Position numbers and translations under genes: made by a program. DNA of 64,000 nucleotides from contig CM075941.1 in assembly GCA_038030265.1 (NCBI GenBank), positions 8,246,001 through 8,310,000 of the forward strand. The letters run 5' to 3'. Positions within the stretch are counted from its first letter, which is position 1; the number at the start of each line of letters is the position of its first letter. A model generated the notes under the pieces. The model worked only from the letters and a program-made list of their open reading frames with translations, was not told the DNA's origin and ran no database searches. Source of the stretch: Corythucha ciliata. Taxonomy: Eukaryota; Arthropoda; Insecta; Hemiptera; Tingidae. Positions 52,441 through 63,724 of this stretch are shown here, piece after piece.

Positions 52441-55121
52441 ACTTCGCTTCAAACCCTAACATAAAGTTCAAAGTTTTGCCGCCGGAACAGCTACATCACA
52501 GACCACGACTCGCAAACTTGTCTCTTGACTCCAATACAGAGCAGCAAATGTTGTTAGAGGATCTAAAAAGAGAATTCCCAAGCGTGTTGAATGAGTCCAT
52601 CGGAGAAACTAATCTTCTCTGCTACGACTTACGCCTCAAGAATAATGTAGAATGGCGCCCTCCCAAAAAATCGTACACCCTTCTTCCAGATAAATTGGAA
52701 ATCTTAAGGGAAATCTTGCAGAATCTCTCTCAAAATAATATAATCGAACCATACTTTTCCGAATACATCTCACCTTGCTTTCTTGTTCGTAAACCCCCCA
52801 ACCCGTCGTCTACAACGCCGTCCTTTCGCTTAGTCGTCGACTTCAGGTACCTCAACTCTTGTCTAGAGAACATAGACTATCCATTGAGCACTATTGACAG
52901 CATGTTTATGCATTTGCAGAAGGCCAAATACTTCTCGATACTCGACCTAAATTTGGCGTATCATCAAATACCCTTGACCGATGAGTCAAAGCAATACGTT
53001 GCTTTTAATTGTGTATTTGGTACTTTTACCTTTAGAAAAATACCCTTCGGAGTCGCAACAGGTGGTCAAATTTTGAGTCACCTCATTCAAATGGTGCTCG
53101 GGAAATACAAATTTAAATTCTTATTGACATATCTAGATGATCTCCTGATTTATTCGTCATCGTGGACGGACCACAAAATACATGTCCGCACGGTACTTGC
53201 GGCCGTGGAAAAGGCAGGCCTTACGGTTAACCCGTCAAAGCTTAAACTTGGGTGTACGACCATAAATTACCTTGGACATATAATTTCCCAGGGGCGAATA
53301 GAAATTGACCCAACTCGCATCAACGCCTTATTGGACATACCAGCCCCTAAAAACGCCAAACAAGTAGCTCAATTCCTTGGCGCAGTCCAGTTTTTCGCTA
53401 AGTTTATTCCTAAGCTGGCCATCATGGCCGAACCACTGAACAAAATTCGTTCACCTAAAGCGGATTTCAATTGGTCACCAGAATGCGAACAGGCATGGGA
53501 AAACATTCGCGCCAGATTGAGCCAAACTACAAGCCTTGCCTTACCAAACTTTGATACCCGCTTCCGCTTGTATACGGACGCTTCAGGAACTGGGGTAGCA
53601 GCGGTTCTTGCACAAGAGGACAATGCAGGGATTGTACGCCCCATTTCATATTACTCCAAGAAATTGAACACACATCAAAAGAACTACTCCATTTACGAGT
53701 TAGAACTCCTGGCAAGTAATTCTAGGTGTGGAAAGGTACCAAGATTTCCTCTTGGACCGAGAGTTCGACTTGTTCGTGGACAACTCGGCCTTGACGTATC
53801 TCTCCGCCATGAAACAAACCGCCACAGGGAGACTCGCGAGACTGCGAGTTTTCGATACCGCAGTCACCATCTTCCATCTCGGGAAAACGCAGTGGCTGAC
53901 TACTTGTCGAGAAATCCCGTGGAGGCACCGGACCCTAACGAAGCAGAAAAAGAAGAACAAAATCAATTCTTGATAAACCCAACATCCGTAGACACCCTTG
54001 CCGTACTCGGAAATTTCCCTGAAATATTCAGTGACTTCACAGAACGCCAGAGGTCCGATCCAACCTTGGCGCATATTATTTCTAAATTAGAAAACCGGGA
54101 AAACGTTCCCAACTACGCCATCCGCAATAATAGGTTGGTATATTTCGTCCGACCTGGAAAACCTAGACTATCTGCACCATCCTGCCTAAAGGACATCATA
54201 TTCAGTTATTACCACGAATCTACGTTTGGTTGCCATCTCGGGGTATCGAAAACCCAAAAGGCCATATCGTCTATTTTTCATTGGCCAGGATTATGGCAAT
54301 ATGTTAGAACAAAACTTCAAGGTTGCTTAGTTTGCCAACGGGCCAAAGTGCCTCAACACTTACCCCACAGGGAGTTGAGCTCTACGGTTCCTCAACGTCC
54401 GAATCAGCAATTGTTCATTGACCTTGTAGGCCCCCTCCCCATGTCGAAAAACCGCCACAAGTACATTTTTGTCGCGGCGGACGCCTTCACACGTTTCGTT
54501 TTCCTTCTTCCGATGCGTCGAGGCACATCCACCGAAGTGATAGACCTTCTTAAAAATAATATTTTTAAGAACTTTGGGTTGTGGTCAGTCGTTTGGAGCG
54601 ATAGGGCCTCAATTTTTAGAAGTGCGATTTACAATGAGTTTCTTTTCCGCCATGGTATTCGGAAACTTTTCTTGATCCGTCATTATCCAAACCCATCATT
54701 GGCGGAGCGAAAGATACGCTCTCTCAAAACAGCCTTAATCGCTTATCACAGCGAAGATCAGACAAGATGGGACGAAAACTTGGTCAAAATCCAATTGACA
54801 TTAAATAATACACGATCCACAGCCACCGGATACACCCCCGGTGAATTATTCCTCGGTAGACGCATGTCCACCCCACTATCAATATCTTTAGATGTGGAAG
54901 ACACCGTTGACCCCCAGGTCACAAATGTCACAGATACATGGGCAAATGCTTATAAGAACTTGCTAATAGCACACTTGCGTCACAAACCTGTCACATTCTT
55001 TCTTAATGATACTATTTTAATTAAAACCTATACCTTGTCATCAAAAATAAACAACGTAGCTGCTAAATTATCGTTCAAGCACTCCACTCCTTACAAAATT
55101 CTGCGTAAATTAATAAATTAA
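52221..55121 (+). pseudogene. Pol: reverse transcriptase, RNase H and integrase, 966 codons
   Basis: This is the main polymerase frame. RT (residues about 150-400) has SFRLVVDFRYLNS, DLNLAYHQIPL, GTFTFRKIPFGVATG and the catalytic YLDD at 304-307. RNase H starts with YTDASGTGVAAVLAQ near 451. Its middle (53715-53885) reads in the wrong frame between two compensating indels, and the frame returns at NAVADYLSRNP. Integrase has the H2C2 region (YHESTFGCHLG to CLVCQRAK), then FIDLVGPLP, WSDRASIF and SLAERKIRSL for D, D and E. The usual SDNGxxF is altered. The first codons belong to the protease. Confidence 0.85.
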
Positions 55122-55227
55122 CCCAAGTTTCCTATGAAATCCAAAGTGTCTCAAACCCAGCGGACGTCAAAACGGCCCATGTCAGCCAAATGAAAAAATT
55201 TATCCCCATTCGAAACCCTCCCTAACT
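55122..55227 (+). pseudogene. Pol C-terminal tail after a frameshift
   Basis: The pol frame stops at 55119-55121, but another frame continues the usual C-terminal end of Gypsy integrase: QSVSNPADVKTAHVSQMKKF with a stop at about 55225. The normal protein therefore ended about 35 codons further on. Confidence 0.6.
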
Positions 55228-55372
55228 AACTAAGTAATTTCTATATTTAAATTAATAATTTAACAACTCGTGATTGAACCACAAAATATCCTATAAACAT
55301 CCTCTTTCCCAAATGTTAGCCTTCTTGTTGCTCGTTATGCGAACTACCTTATATCTTTTGCCGAAACGTTAG

Positions 55373-55681
55373 TTGGATTACCCCCAGGAAAAAGATGAGG
55401 TTCTCGGTCATTGCGATGACAACTGGTGGCGATCGATGGCCCAAACAAGTCTCCCGGGCAAAGTAAACAAGTCTACAAGGCCAACTACACCACCGAACGA
55501 CAATCCCTGGATAACATCCAAACTTCATCTCTCTCATCCAGAACTCGGAGTCAACCAGCCGACTCCTCTCGACAACGACCATAACGATCCCAAATCTTCA
55601 TTTTTACGGCCAGCTCAAATCAACGCCATACGTCAACACGCCGTCCGTATAGTACTCCCTACTTCAAGTCCGCAGCAGTAA
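55373..55681 (+). CDS. Small ORF between pol and 3' LTR, 102 aa
   Basis: This is an open frame of 102 codons in the position where other elements carry env or an accessory gene. The first part contains WWRSMAQTSLPGKVNK and the rest is polar and Pro/Asn-rich (PTTPPNDNPWITSKLHLSHP). It has no signal peptide or membrane segment, so it is not an envelope protein. I do not recognise it; it may be an accessory protein or chance. Confidence 0.35.
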   Translation: MDYPQEKDEVLGHCDDNWWRSMAQTSLPGKVNKSTRPTTPPNDNPWITSKLHLSHPELGVNQPTPLDNDHNDPKSSFLRPAQINAIRQHAVRIVLPTSSPQQ

Positions 55682-55739
55682 CCCTTCCGACGTTACCAAC
55701 ACGTGCAAACATACTCTTCCCGTAGAGGTCTTCCTTCGT

Positions 55740-55750
55740 GACGGGGGTGT
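55740..55750 (+). promoter_or_regulatory. Polypurine tract
   Basis: GACGGGGG followed by TGT directly precedes the 3' LTR start TGTGACGG at 55751. This is the position for plus-strand priming in LTR retrotransposons. Confidence 0.5.
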
Positions 55751-56063
55751 TGTGACGGAATACCTACACGTCACCAATAAGAGACGAGGATAAGGCAGCG
55801 CTCTCCCATAGATTCAGGATCAGTTCCGTTCGAGCGTTCCTTTGTGTTACAAGCTTCAACCCTTTCTTCTTCTCCCTTATTTGGACTATCATCCCAACAC
55901 TGGTTTGTGACATAAGTGAGTTATTTATTTATTTAAAGAAAAATAATTATATTTTTATTTTATTTTATTTCATTTTTCTTTCGTGAGTCATTTTTTGTCC
56001 GCAAATTCCCCGGTCTTAATCCTCGAGCGCGGTACCGATCCGGAATAACCGACGTCGGTCCGT
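55751..56063 (+). mobile_element. 3' LTR of Gypsy-type retrotransposon
   Basis: It is about 95% identical to 49960-50268, with a few substitutions and a short A/T length change near 55950. Confidence 0.9.
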
Positions 56064-56071
56064 CTCAAGCC

Positions 56072-57659
56072 TTTTTGGTCTTATAGAACGCTATTGCAAG
56101 TTTTTCAGAAATAGTTGTGCTTCTGTAAACAGCTTCTGTTAGACTTACGCGAAGTACAACCGAAGTCGAATTGTTATAGTTGGGCCGGGGGATTGGCTGT
56201 CATTTTTATCCTCTTTTTGGGGCCAAATTAAAGGATGGTGGTAATGCCGTGTTACAGGGTTGAGAAATTTAGGTTAAAATAATTAGTCACGATGAAACAT
56301 AATCGCGATTATACCCTTGTAATTATGACCGTTAATATCCACCCTTTATTTAGGTTTTTTGAAGAGAAAGAAAAAAAAAATGAGAATGCCACCCCTTCTA
56401 CCGTTCATTATTCATTCTTTCCTCAGAGGCCATCACACCGCGGGAAAAAGAATGACTCCAGCCGTAATACTAAAGCACAGGATCTTCTATTTAGAAAAAT
56501 GTCTGCTGAGTTCTTGTTTTTTCAAGTCGCTGAAATTGAGTTGAGGTGATTATCTTAATACGGAAAAGATAAACGAAAAGAAAATGCTTTCGCTATGTGA
56601 AGTGATTAAGACAGGTGTGCGGTATTCATTACAGACGGGTAAACGGGTTGGGGGCAAAAATAAAGAAGATTGGATGCTTTCAAGAATTTATCATTGATTT
56701 AATTCGTTTTTTATTTATTTAATTAAAATGGACGATTTCCAATTAACTCAAATTGCTACTTTTTGTGTCTCTATCCCTTGTCCGTACCATTTATTTTCTT
56801 CAATTCTTTTTACCGAAGCGGGTTACTCCGTCGGAATTTCATCCCTCGACGCCTTTTAAACTATTTTACTGAGATGAGACTACGGAAGAAGAGTGGATAC
56901 GATTTTCCTACCTTTTTTGCCCCCCGCTCCTTTATTGTACGACCGGGAATTCTTGCTTCTGTGTCTCCTCAATCGTCCAATACTTTTTAGTTGAATGTGT
57001 AAGTAGTGTTAATATTGAACTTATTATATAAAAAGTGAATTTAAGTCATATCTCCTTTCTTTCTTATATACCAGATTTAAAAAACTTGTCAAGCCCCCTT
57101 TAGAACGTGTCTTGTCTCCAGTCGGCCAAAAAGATAGCAACCCCTCCCTCACCATACACACGAACAGCCCGTATCACAGATTTCCATGCACCATAACCAA
57201 CGGATTTTCTCTCTTACTCCTCCACCCCTATAATGAAATATTTCTTATGTATTCCTCTTCTGAAAAGCTGATTGTAAAAGTTCAATGTTTTCAAGACAAG
57301 AATATATCAAGAAGCTCTATTTTTCACCCACAAAATAAATTTGTTTGCATAAAAAAAAAAAAAATAGAGAGGTGTGAAAAAATACTGCAGGCGGAAGGAA
57401 TCAGGGAAAATAGACTAAATGAAATGAAGACGAGGAAAATGGGGATTCTTCGAGAATAAACTCTTCTCCTTATTTCACGAAAATAACGACCTTTTGACTC
57501 TGTGAAGCTCCATCTCGGTGATACTTTACAAGGGGGGGGGGATATCCTTGCTCTGAGTGAATACTTACCAGAATACGTGCATATTCAAGCACCAATAATT
57601 TAGTAGAGGGGCGATAATGAAGGTATGACACGGGGAATAATGAAATAATCGTCGTTATG
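56072..57659. other. No gene recognised
   Basis: AT-rich sequence without recognisable exon or TE domain. Poly-A runs occur at 56369 and 57350 and a G run at 57532. Short open frames have no known domain. Confidence 0.5.
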
Positions 57660-58394
57660 TTAAGAGGCTATCCAAAACGAAGGAACCAACATTTGAGCAG
57701 ACCCATCGGCGATTTGTAGAGCAGAGTGAGTTTCGAGTGGCCAAATTTCAGGCCAGCTTGTAAACCTGTCGATAACTGTCAGACAGTATCGGTAAGGACC
57801 AACTGGAAGGTAGAGATCCGATGATGCCTACATGGATGTACTCAAAACTTGAAAGAACCAGGAGAAGAGTGAACAATCATGGCGAGAAATTTTGGAACGT
57901 TGGCATTGAAGGCAGGCTTGGGTCCAAGCTCAACAATCTTGGCGTATACGAGGCCAGATAAAACGTTGAGAGACAAGTCTTGTGGTGGGCTTGACACTAG
58001 GTTGGCTCAAATTGTGAAGGAAATCGAAAATTCGGCGCCGAAGGGAGATAGGAAACGTAAGGACAAAGATTTGGCGTCGATGAGTCGCACATGACAGTGA
58101 GATCGGTTCCTGGAACGTTGATTTGTGTGAGGCGGAGCGGCGTACTGGTGAACCATGAGGTCGCTGAGTTCACTGTCATTTTTCTGCGAGTGGGAAAGAG
58201 TGACGAGATCAACGGGTGATGATAAAGGGGTGTCGGCGACAGCGTTAGCGGATCCACTGATGTGCTGTGTGTCCATCGAGAAATGGGCGATGAAAGACAG
58301 TTGGTTTATTCGAATAGGCAGTAGCTTGTCTTTGCGTTGCCGGAATGCGAATGTGAGCGGTAAACGCCATAAGGTGATGAATATACCTAAATTT
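57660..58394 (-). pseudogene. Gypsy pol fragment, second copy of the 15-kb family
   Basis: The minus strand reads, from 58394 down: LTFAFRQRKDKLLPIRINQL, then DTQHISGSANAVAD (RNase H end), a linker with NDSELSDLM, then the integrase start (RLVSQRFIWPRIR, CLQCQRSK). After a frame change comes the core start (FEYIHVGIIGSLP, DRFTSWPEIWPLE as pieces). The order and wording match 15710-16415. Only this middle part of Pol is present. It is bounded directly by array A at 58395. Confidence 0.8.
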
Positions 58395-59720
58395 TAGCGA
58401 CGAGCTTGTGTGTAAGAACCACGAATCAGCACACCTTTTCTCAATTTTTGCAGCGAATCAGGACATTTCCCTCAATTTTTTCGACGAATTAGAGTTTTTA
58501 TAACTTTGTCCGCGAATAATTTCTAAATTTTAACCACGAATTTCAAGCTTGTACTATATACTAGTCGCAGATTAGCGAATTTTTTCATTTTGATTCGAGA
58601 ATTGGCGTTTTTCGCCATTATAAGCTGAGAACCTGTGCCTTTTGCCAAGTATAGCCACGAATTACTCATTTCCTGTATTTCAGCTTTGAATTAGCGCTTT
58701 ATTTTCATCGGGAATTGTAGTGAGGTTTTCTAAGTTTCAGACGCGAATTATTTTCTCAATTTTAGGCGAGAATTATCGCTTTTTCGTGGATTTTCTTTAC
58801 TTGATCCGCGAATTCGCGTTTGAGTGAGCCCTTTATCATAGTTTTAGCCGTAGGAATTAGCGATTTTTCTCAGTTTCAGCCAGGTTCAGCACGTTTTGCC
58901 GAATACACCCGTGAAATTGGCGTTTTTTCTCAATTTTCTTAAGCGATTTGAGCTCATTTTAGCGATTTTCCTTTATCGCACGCAAAGCAACGCTTTTTCT
59001 CAATTTTAGTCACGTAGTGGCCATGAAAAACCAAGAATCGGCGATTTTATAATTTGACTGTGCCTGCTGAGCGATTCATCTCTGCTTTCTCTTAATCAGA
59101 GAATTGGCGCTTTTCTGATTTTGAGCCACGAATCAGTGATTTTTTTGTCGCTTTTTGCTTCGAATGAGCCACAAATATGAGCACTATTTCTACTTCAGCC
59201 ATGAGTCAGCGTTTTTCTTTGTTTCAGCCGCCGCGCCGATTGACACTTTCTCTCAATTTTAGAGGCGAGTTGATATTTTTTTTCTTTCAATTTCAACCGC
59301 GAATTAGTGAATTTTGTCTCAATGGTATTCATGAATTAGCATTTTTTCCTCAATTCGAGACATGAACTAGCGCTTTTTCTCCATTTTAGCCGTAAATTAG
59401 TGAGTTTTAATCAATTTTAACCGTTTATTTGCTTTTTTCCAAACTTGATCCGTGAATGAGCTCTAAAAGTACATCCGCTGATTAGCGATTTTTCTCGATT
59501 TTAGCCACGAATTAGTTCTACACTCTTATTTTAACAGCACCTCTTGTTTTAACCCGCCGATTAGCACCGTCCCTGAATTTTAGCCACGTAAATAACGGTT
59601 TCCCAAGCCGTGAATTCATGTGTTTCCCAATTCCACTCGTGAATTGGCTATTTTATTTCACTTTGTTTCATGAATTAGCACTTTTCCTCAATTTTTGCCA
59701 CAAAATCATCTTCAGGAGCA
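58395..59720 (-). repeat. 30-bp minisatellite array A (block 7)
   Basis: Same unit and orientation as blocks 2, 4 and 6, with strong decay. Confidence 0.9.
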
Positions 59721-59759
59721 GCAATTGTCAAGAGTGTCGCCACTCATTGAGCCAGGGGA

Positions 59760-59985
59760 GGACAGCTATAGGATTTTTGGAGAGTTTTGCTGTGGTTGGA
59801 CCATTGCAGTGGTTGAACATTTGCTGTGGCCGGACCTTTACTATGATCGGACCATTGCTGTGGTTGATGGACTTAGGCCATGGTTGAACCTTTGCTCCGG
59901 TTGGAGCTTTGTTATGATTGGAAAGTTACAGTGTTGGAGCTTAACTGTGGTTTGGAGGTTTTAAATGTGGTTAGAGCTCACTAGC
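59760..59985 (+). repeat. Tandem repeat of about 20 bp (CTGTGGTTGGACC type)
   Basis: About ten units built on GCTGTGGTTGGACCATTG and variants (CATGGTTGAACCTTTG, CTCCGGTTGGAGCTTTG, CTGTGGTTTGGAGG). It separates array A from array B in block 7 and is not found elsewhere in the window. Confidence 0.8.
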
Positions 59986-59999
59986 TATTCCCACTATAA

Positions 60000-61480
60000 A
60001 AACGGCACTATAAACTGACTAAACTCGCGCCCAAAAATACAAAACCGACGATTCGAATTTGAAAATGGGTAAATTGACTTGGCGCGCCCTAAAAATAGCT
60101 AGAACAAACTGCGCAGCTAAAAATAGTCTAAACTGGCGATTGGTGAACTTCTAAAAATGCCTGAAAAGATCAATATTCACGCTCCGATTGTAGCTAAATC
60201 GACCATTGGCGCGCTAGAAATGTTCATACTGTCCATTCTCGTGACTAATGTGACCAAATACGCGCTTTCGGCTTGACGGACTATAATTATCGAGGTCCTG
60301 AAAGCGGACAAAATGACTTCACACGCCCTGGAAATGCCTAAAAAGATTATTCCTCCCCTGAAAATGGCAAAATTGACAATCGTGGAGTGGTCAAACTTCC
60401 ATGGCCTTGGCTTGATGGACTATTTGAAGTTTTGAACCCTAAAAATTGCTAATAAAGTGACTTTACGAGCTCTAAAAATGGATAAACTGACGAATCGCAC
60501 TCTAAAATGCCTGAATTGGTGACTCCGGCCCTGAATGGCCAAGTTGACCGTACTCGCCTTGGCTTAGGACGTACTATTCGCGCCTATAACAGAGAAAACT
60601 GACTCTATGTGCCCTAAAAATAGCAATTGAAATCGTCAATACTGGCACTATGTGCCCTAAAAACAGCGATTTATTAACGCAATTCCCACGCTTAAAAATG
60701 CCCAAACTGACCTTAGCGCCCAGAAAAGGATTGAGCTGGCCATTCTCGCTCTAAAAAAAACGGCTAAACTGGCAATTCCTGCTCTAAAAACGGCAAAACT
60801 GACCATTCGGACCCTTAAATGGCAAAACTGACTATTCATGCCATGAAAATTTCACACTAGCTATTTCTCCATATAAATGACCATACTGACAATTTGTGCA
60901 CTAGAAATGGCAAACTGACTATTCGCACTCTATGAAAAGGCAAAACTGACTGTTCAGGCTCTGAATTGGCGGAGAACATGGCATACTATTATTAATTAAC
61001 GCTTTATAAATTGTCAAACTGATTATTTGCGCCCTTCACGGAGGCTGCAGATGGTGCAAATGACGCTTTGTGTCTTACAAAAAATGGCTATTTGCTCAAC
61101 AAAGTAAAAAATGGCCAAACATGGCTATTCGCGACTTAAACCGGTAAGCTGACCACTGTTGTTTACGCACTTGAACATGGGCCGTCCACACATCACCAAT
61201 TGGCTGACCCCCCCCCCCCCACCTATCACATCACCAGCATTGGTTACCCGCAGCCTGACGGACTTGATACTCTGACCACTGTCGTGCTATAAAATTGCTT
61301 GCCTGGAGCCTGGCTAATCACGCCCTAAAAGTGGTCAAACAAACCATTCGTGCCCGAGAAATGGCGAAATTTAACATTCCTACACTGCCTAACTGAGCCT
61401 CCTCGCAATGGAAAATAATGGGTCTTGAAACTTCAGACGATTCATGCCCTAAACGTAGCCAAACTGAATAAACTTTAATT
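60000..61480 (+). repeat. 30-bp array B (block 7), inverted relative to block 6
   Basis: A tandem unit ATTCGCGCCCTAAAAATGGC plus AAAACTGACT, the reverse complement of the block 6 unit. It has a C run at 61207-61218 within a non-repeat patch. Confidence 0.85.
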
Positions 61481-61980
61481 TTGGGTTGAAACTCGTCAGT
61501 TGTGTTATAAAATTGCATGTTTTGAGATAGAACCGTCAAATTTGGTTTTGGTGTGAAATCGCCAGTTTTTAAAGTTACATCTTCAGTTGGTGAGGGGGGG
61601 GGGGTAGCACGTCAACTTTGGCGAGAAATTGTACGTTTTTTGAGTACAATATCCTCTTGAGGGATAAAATCGGCAGTTTTGAGTGCAGAGTGCTCGGTTT
61701 AGGTAAGAGCATTCGTTTTTCATCAGTTTGGGTTAAAATCTTTAGTTTTAGGGTGAAATCATCAGTTTTTTGGGATGGTAAAGCCTTGGGTTTTACAATT
61801 GCCAGTTGCGCTGTGAAATCTTTAGTTTAGGCGTAAACACTTCGGCTTTGGCGTAAAATCGTCAGTTTTGAAGTAAAACATTCAGTTATATGTGTATTCA
61901 AATCTTCAGATTTAGCTTTAAAAAACGCCAGTTCTGAGTTAAAATCGATATTTTGTTAAGAAATATTGGATTTTTACGTC
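61480..61980 (+). repeat. Array C (GGTGAAATCGTCAGTTTT type)
   Basis: About 18 to 20 units of roughly 22 to 30 bases built on GGCGTAAAATCGTCAGTTTT. It is the reverse complement of the short array C at 48200-48320. A G run lies at 61590. Confidence 0.8.
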
Positions 61981-63724
61981 TCTCAGACGAAACGTTGACG
62001 AAAAGTCGGACACCCAGTATATTTGAGTGCCAAGCCCCTTTTCTAAAAGTATCGATTTCCGGGGAAAACTGTCAGTTTTTGGATTAGAAAATGAGGAATA
62101 AAAGATTGAAACCGATAGTTTCCCAACGATTATGTTATTTTTTAAAGGATTACGACCTTTAGTGTGAAAACTCAGTTTTATAACGCATGCGCTGGTCGCT
62201 GAGGTCTACCCTATGCACCTTATGAATCAGGCAATCAGGGCAGGATACCAAATTACCAATGATATTTTACTCAAGCCCAATAAATGAGGTTTTATTATTA
62301 AGGCTCTACTTTCCAAAACCTATCAAAACACCTTGACCCAAGAGAGAGCGCTGAAAATCACCGGTCTGTAACAACGATGTATAAAAGAACTGGATTGCTC
62401 ATCACTGCTGATAAAGTCTGCCATCAAATAAGCTCCAAGTGGAGCTTAAAGTGGATGAGAGGGGTGGAGTTTCAAAGTAAATACGGGAAGAGAGTTGTGT
62501 TGCCATAACTACACAAGGAGAGGGACAAACTCGAGATAAAAATATCAAAGGTGTGGAATGTTTTCTTTTATTATCATTGCAAATTTGCAATAAACTCACT
62601 GAGTTTCCATTTCCTTATAAATCCTTATAAATCTACAACGGGCTCTTCATTTCCACCCATTAACATAAACGAGAGGTGAAGAAATGAAATGCACCAAAGC
62701 AGCATTTTGTGCAAGTGGAAAACGGTAATACAGAATCACACACATCACGTCATTTTTTAGTGCATTTCATTTTGAAAATGCACTATTGGTCTCGTCGTGA
62801 TGGTGGCAAACATGGGTCATGGCATGTATTTTTCATGTTTCAGAACCTCTTGAACACGAATTCAGTGGTCTCCGGAATTCTTATAATTTAGCGGAACGCT
62901 CTTTGGCACAAAATCAGTAGTCATAAGACACCAGTCAGTATTGCATTTGGGCCAAATTGGTCGAGATGGAGGGGGGATGATAGGGCTTGAACTGGTCAAA
63001 AAATCACTACAATTCACCAATTGATTCCAGAAGCATCATATTCGGAACGAATATTCCATGTTAATAAAGCAGCCTTTGATTCCAATTTTAATTTTTTGAA
63101 AAAGTCAAGGGGGAGGGGGTGATCCCCCCAATGTGGAAGTGTAAAAATAGCGTTAAAATTTACTAGTTCATCCTAGCGCTCCCAAATTCGGCTCAAAAAT
63201 TCAATTTAACAAAAGCCCTAGATTACCTTTGAGATATCTCGAAAAATTTAAAGTTCATGGTTGGGAGGAGGCGGTAAAATACTTAATGAATTTTCAAAAA
63301 TATCGCTAAAATTCATACGTTTATCTAACCACATTAAGATTTGGTTCAAAAATGTAATGCAAGAAACACCATAAATTACTATAGAAATGTATAACAAAGT
63401 CGAGGGGAGAGATAATAAGGAGTGAAATTTTTAAGTTTATCCGAGCGCATCAAAAAGTTCAAAAATCTAATGTATCAACGGCCAATCAATGTATCAGGTA
63501 GACGGCGATGGCGTCTACGATAATTTGTTGATAGTGATTTGAGAGATTTCATTTCCCTTTTACCAAAGGACTGTTGAAGGGGGAGCTGCTTGATGATTGC
63601 AGATGGTTCCTCCACCCCCCTCTATTCATTCCTCGTCTACATTTGACGAGGGGATGGTCCGGCCCGGGCCACTATTCAGAGGAGAGCCCCGAAAAACTTA
63701 AAGATGTAAAATGGATTTGTAGGT
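61981..63724. other. No gene recognised
   Basis: No exon or TE protein is visible. A perfect 7-base-stem hairpin (CCTCGTC ... GACGAGG) is at about 63631-63651, next to a GGTCCGGCCCGGGCCACTA sequence that may be the left end of the element carrying block 8. Confidence 0.5.

Larger units (their letters stand above)
49960..56063 (+). mobile_element. Near-complete Gypsy-type LTR retrotransposon, 6.1 kb
   Basis: Two LTRs enclose gag, protease, RT, RNase H and integrase in the Ty3/Gypsy order. It is damaged by a small number of frame changes and stops, so it is a relatively recent insertion. AGCC lies before the 5' LTR (49956-49959) and again at 56068-56071; it would be a 4-bp duplication if the 3' LTR ends at CTCA (56067). 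A G-rich polypurine tract (GACGGGGG) lies just before the 3' LTR at 55740-55747. There is no env. Confidence 0.9.
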
